A stretch of DNA of 64,000 bases from Nymphaea colorata (taxonomy: Eukaryota > Streptophyta > Magnoliopsida > Nymphaeales > Nymphaeaceae): the NCBI RefSeq assembly GCF_008831285.2, contig NC_045138.2:124001-188000 (forward strand), written 5' to 3'. Numbering within the stretch: the first letter of the stretch is position 1; every line of letters begins with the position of its first letter. Below are positions 61,673 to 64,000 of this stretch, piece after piece. Both the position numbers and the translations under genes were made by a program. Below the pieces are notes generated by a model, which worked only from the letters and a program-made list of their open reading frames with translations, made no database searches and had not been told where the DNA came from.

Positions 61673-61800
61673 TGTGCAGATGATGTCTACTCCTTGAGGA
61701 AGAAAAAGAAGAAAAAAGAAAGGACAAATTGATTGATGTACATGGGACGGGGGGAAGTTACTTGACCAAGTTGACACCACAACACAACTTTGAGACATAT

Positions 61801-62005
61801 CAGTGGCGGAGCTACACTTGGGCCAGGGCTGGGCATAGGCACGTGGGGGCGAGAACGTCATAATGATGTGTTTGCTTTGAGGACCGTCACTCCTTTGTCC
61901 CGAACTCGAACCCTGCCACATTGGGCCCATGTCTTTTTGACCTCACCCCCTTTCGGCTCGATCACTTAGTGTGTACCACAGTTTAGATTTCTAGCTCCAC
62001 CACTG
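61801..62005. mobile_element. hAT-like MITE with 14-bp TIRs
   Basis: Starts CAGTGGCGGAGCTACACTTG and ends TTCTAGCTCCACCACTG. The 14-bp ends match at 13 positions as inverted repeats. 205 bases, no coding capacity. CAGTGGCGGAGC ends are characteristic of plant hAT-derived elements. The flanking 8 bases do not match, so the target duplication has decayed or the borders are slightly off. Confidence 0.65.
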
Positions 62006-62191
62006 AAAGCAACATCCAGTATCGCTTACCTAAGCTAAAATAAGTTTTATTTAAGCTTAGTAAGATAAGTGGTTGAGTGAGACATATTTAAACGATGGAA
62101 TATATATATATATATTGGTAGAAACCAAACCAATCAGTCCTTTTAATATGATATTTAAAGTGTTTTTTTTCTAAAAAAATCTAAAATTACC
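62006..62191. other. Spacer, nothing recognised
   Basis: Includes a short (AT)n run at 62102-62116. Confidence 0.4.
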
Positions 62192-62355
62192 CAATGGCGA
62201 AGCCAAGGGGAACTTGGCAGGGGCTTTAGCCCCCCTCGAAGAAAAATTAGGTGTAAATTTAAAAAAAAAAATATGAAAAAATTTATTTCTGTTCATGTTG
62301 AAATTTTGAAACTATAACTCAGTTTTCCTCATAAAAAATTTCACTTTACCAATAG
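62192..62355 (+). mobile_element. Family A repeat, copy 11
   Basis: AATGGCGAAGCCAAGGGGAA at the start, GGGGCTTTAGCCCCCCTCG, then the A/T-rich core and AACTCAGTTTTCCTCAT. The right end is degraded. Confidence 0.6.
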
Positions 62356-62740
62356 ATTGATGCAAAATGTATTTTGAGTTGATCATTTTTTAGGTTTTGA
62401 TAGTGTTTTTATAATAACATAAACATTTTAATAATAAAAAAGCAAATATTTTTCATAAAAAAAACTTCATTCAAAAGCATGTTTTGTATCAAAATAGTTT
62501 TTATAAATATATTAAGATGTTTATATTTTATTAAAAAAATAAAAGGTATATATATGCGTGTACGTGTGGTAATTGCCCACATGTGTCATGTGTCTCGCTC
62601 TTGAAGAAGAGAACATTACTTTGTTGGCTACAGAGAAAGGGAAGGAGGAGCGAGTACGGCGCACAGTGACCGCCTGATTTGACAAAATCTGATGGCCATG
62701 TGCCATTCATGAGATACGTAGGTTCCTCCATCCATGGAAG

Positions 62741-62778
<38 letters not shown>

Positions 62779-63104
62779 AAATAAAAAAGTTAGATAAATG
62801 CACAAGTTATGGGCACATGTGCAAGAACAAAGATATATCACGTGAATCTTAACTTTATCCGTAAGAAATGTGTGTGCGATTTTAATGTTCCAAGAAAGGG
62901 TTTGTCTCATGCACTGTCCAACAAATTTTTATTGCTCTCTGCCCATTTCATTTCAGTCACTAGCTCCCAGTAGTCAGTCAATAGCACCTCCCTACCTATC
63001 GAATCTTGCTTTATTTTCCTCGAATTAATGACAGAACCTTGAAAAAGAAAAACAACAAATTCAATAGCTTACCTACTCTAAAAGAAACCTATCAATACAA
63101 GGCA

Positions 63105-63152
<48 letters not shown>

Positions 63153-63553
63153 TCATCACAAGATCTTTGGGCATCGTAAGATGTCGATCTTTTAGACCAT
63201 TCAGTGGCATCCTTACGAAGCATGGGCAAGGAAGTGAACTGCAATTGCAAAAGATATCAAGGGGCTTTCATTCTTAAAAGCAATCACGTGTGTGCCTACA
63301 TGCATGCATTAGGTGCATGCTGTGAGATGCCAGAGGATTCCTCCGGCCACGGTGACTCTGAAGCTCACTTGTAACGGTCATCTGATTTATTGTGATGAAT
63401 GGTTAAGAGAAAAATAAGAAAATAAAGATGATGGGCACTTTCATTATCCTATATTAATTCACATATTTTTCTCTTTTTTGTTTCTCTCAACTGTCTATTA
63501 TAATGGATCAAAAGCCCTCATGAGTTACTTTGATTACCTTAAATAGCTAGTCA

Positions 63554-63620
<67 letters not shown>

Positions 63621-64000
63621 AAAAAGAGTGGAAACGGATCCACTTAACCTCCATAGCAGCACCTTTATGTGTGTAAGACACATAAAGAGACTACTAATAA
63701 TAATTACATCAGTGTTTTCCTCCCTCATCTCTTTCTTTAATGAGATTCAGTGTAGAGAGTGAAGAGAGTCAGTGAGGAAAGGGGTAAACATAGAACAAGA
63801 TTGGGAGTGAAGACCTAATCTCTGCATATAATGGCAGTCAAACGGGGAATGTAGAATGTAAAATGCCACAAGAAGAATTGCTTCCAGTGACAAAAATCTT
63901 TGACCTTTTAGACTGCCCGCGGGACTAAAGTTAAAGTGACAGAAAGCGAAAGATCATCAAGATATCCCATGCAAGCTTGGCTAGTAAAAAGACCTTTTAA
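62356..64000. other. Intergenic DNA with microsatellites
   Basis: No gene recognised. (AT)n runs lie at 62744-62775 and 63106-63150, and an (AT)n(AG)n run at 63557-63620. A degraded GGTAATTGCCCACATG at 62567-62582 may be a family B trace. Confidence 0.5.

Overview
The window is nuclear DNA of a flowering plant. It carries spliced genes with GT-AG introns that encode plant-type proteins, a Ty1/copia retrotransposon with a tRNA-iMet primer site, and many short TIR-type and SINE-like repeats. (AT)n and (CT)n(AT)n microsatellites are abundant and the sequence is AT-rich by eye. The species cannot be named from this sequence.

Layout. From 1 to 21.5 kb is a gene-bearing segment. SKP2A/B-like F-box/LRR gene: + strand, 1119-3816, four coding exons. 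Very short bL36 ribosomal protein gene: - strand, 9663-9818, probably mitochondrial. Type III J-protein gene with a DnaJ-X domain: - strand, 12996-21095, ten coding exons and 386 residues, with one GC-AG intron. From 21.5 to about 55.8 kb no host gene is recognisable. This part is filled by a decayed but structurally complete copia element (27709-33485, two 313-bp LTRs), an older copia reverse-transcriptase relic (about 26.9 kb), at least 11 copies of a ~190-bp repeat with CAGGGGCGGAGCCA-like ends (family A), at least seven copies of a second family carrying a GGCTGGTGTGGGCA palindrome (family B), two ~370-bp AT-rich elements (family E), GGATTCGG-rich ~400-bp elements (family D) and several tRNA-derived SINE-like pieces. 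From 55.8 to 58.5 kb is an intronless U-box/ARM E3 ligase gene of the PUB25/26 type (+ strand, 57214-58464), with a long leader and a likely leader intron. From 58.5 kb to the end are flanking sequence, more small repeats and microsatellites, with no further gene recognised.

The four host genes are housekeeping or regulatory genes that do not form a pathway. Two concern ubiquitin ligation (an SCF substrate receptor and a monomeric U-box ligase), one chaperone function and one organellar translation. I found no convincing new multi-gene system. The most informative observations are the bL36 gene whose stop codon lies inside a strong splice donor, the GC-AG intron and duplicated acceptor of the J-protein gene, the 188-bp tandem triplication inside the copia reverse transcriptase, and the repeat families that recur many times within one window.
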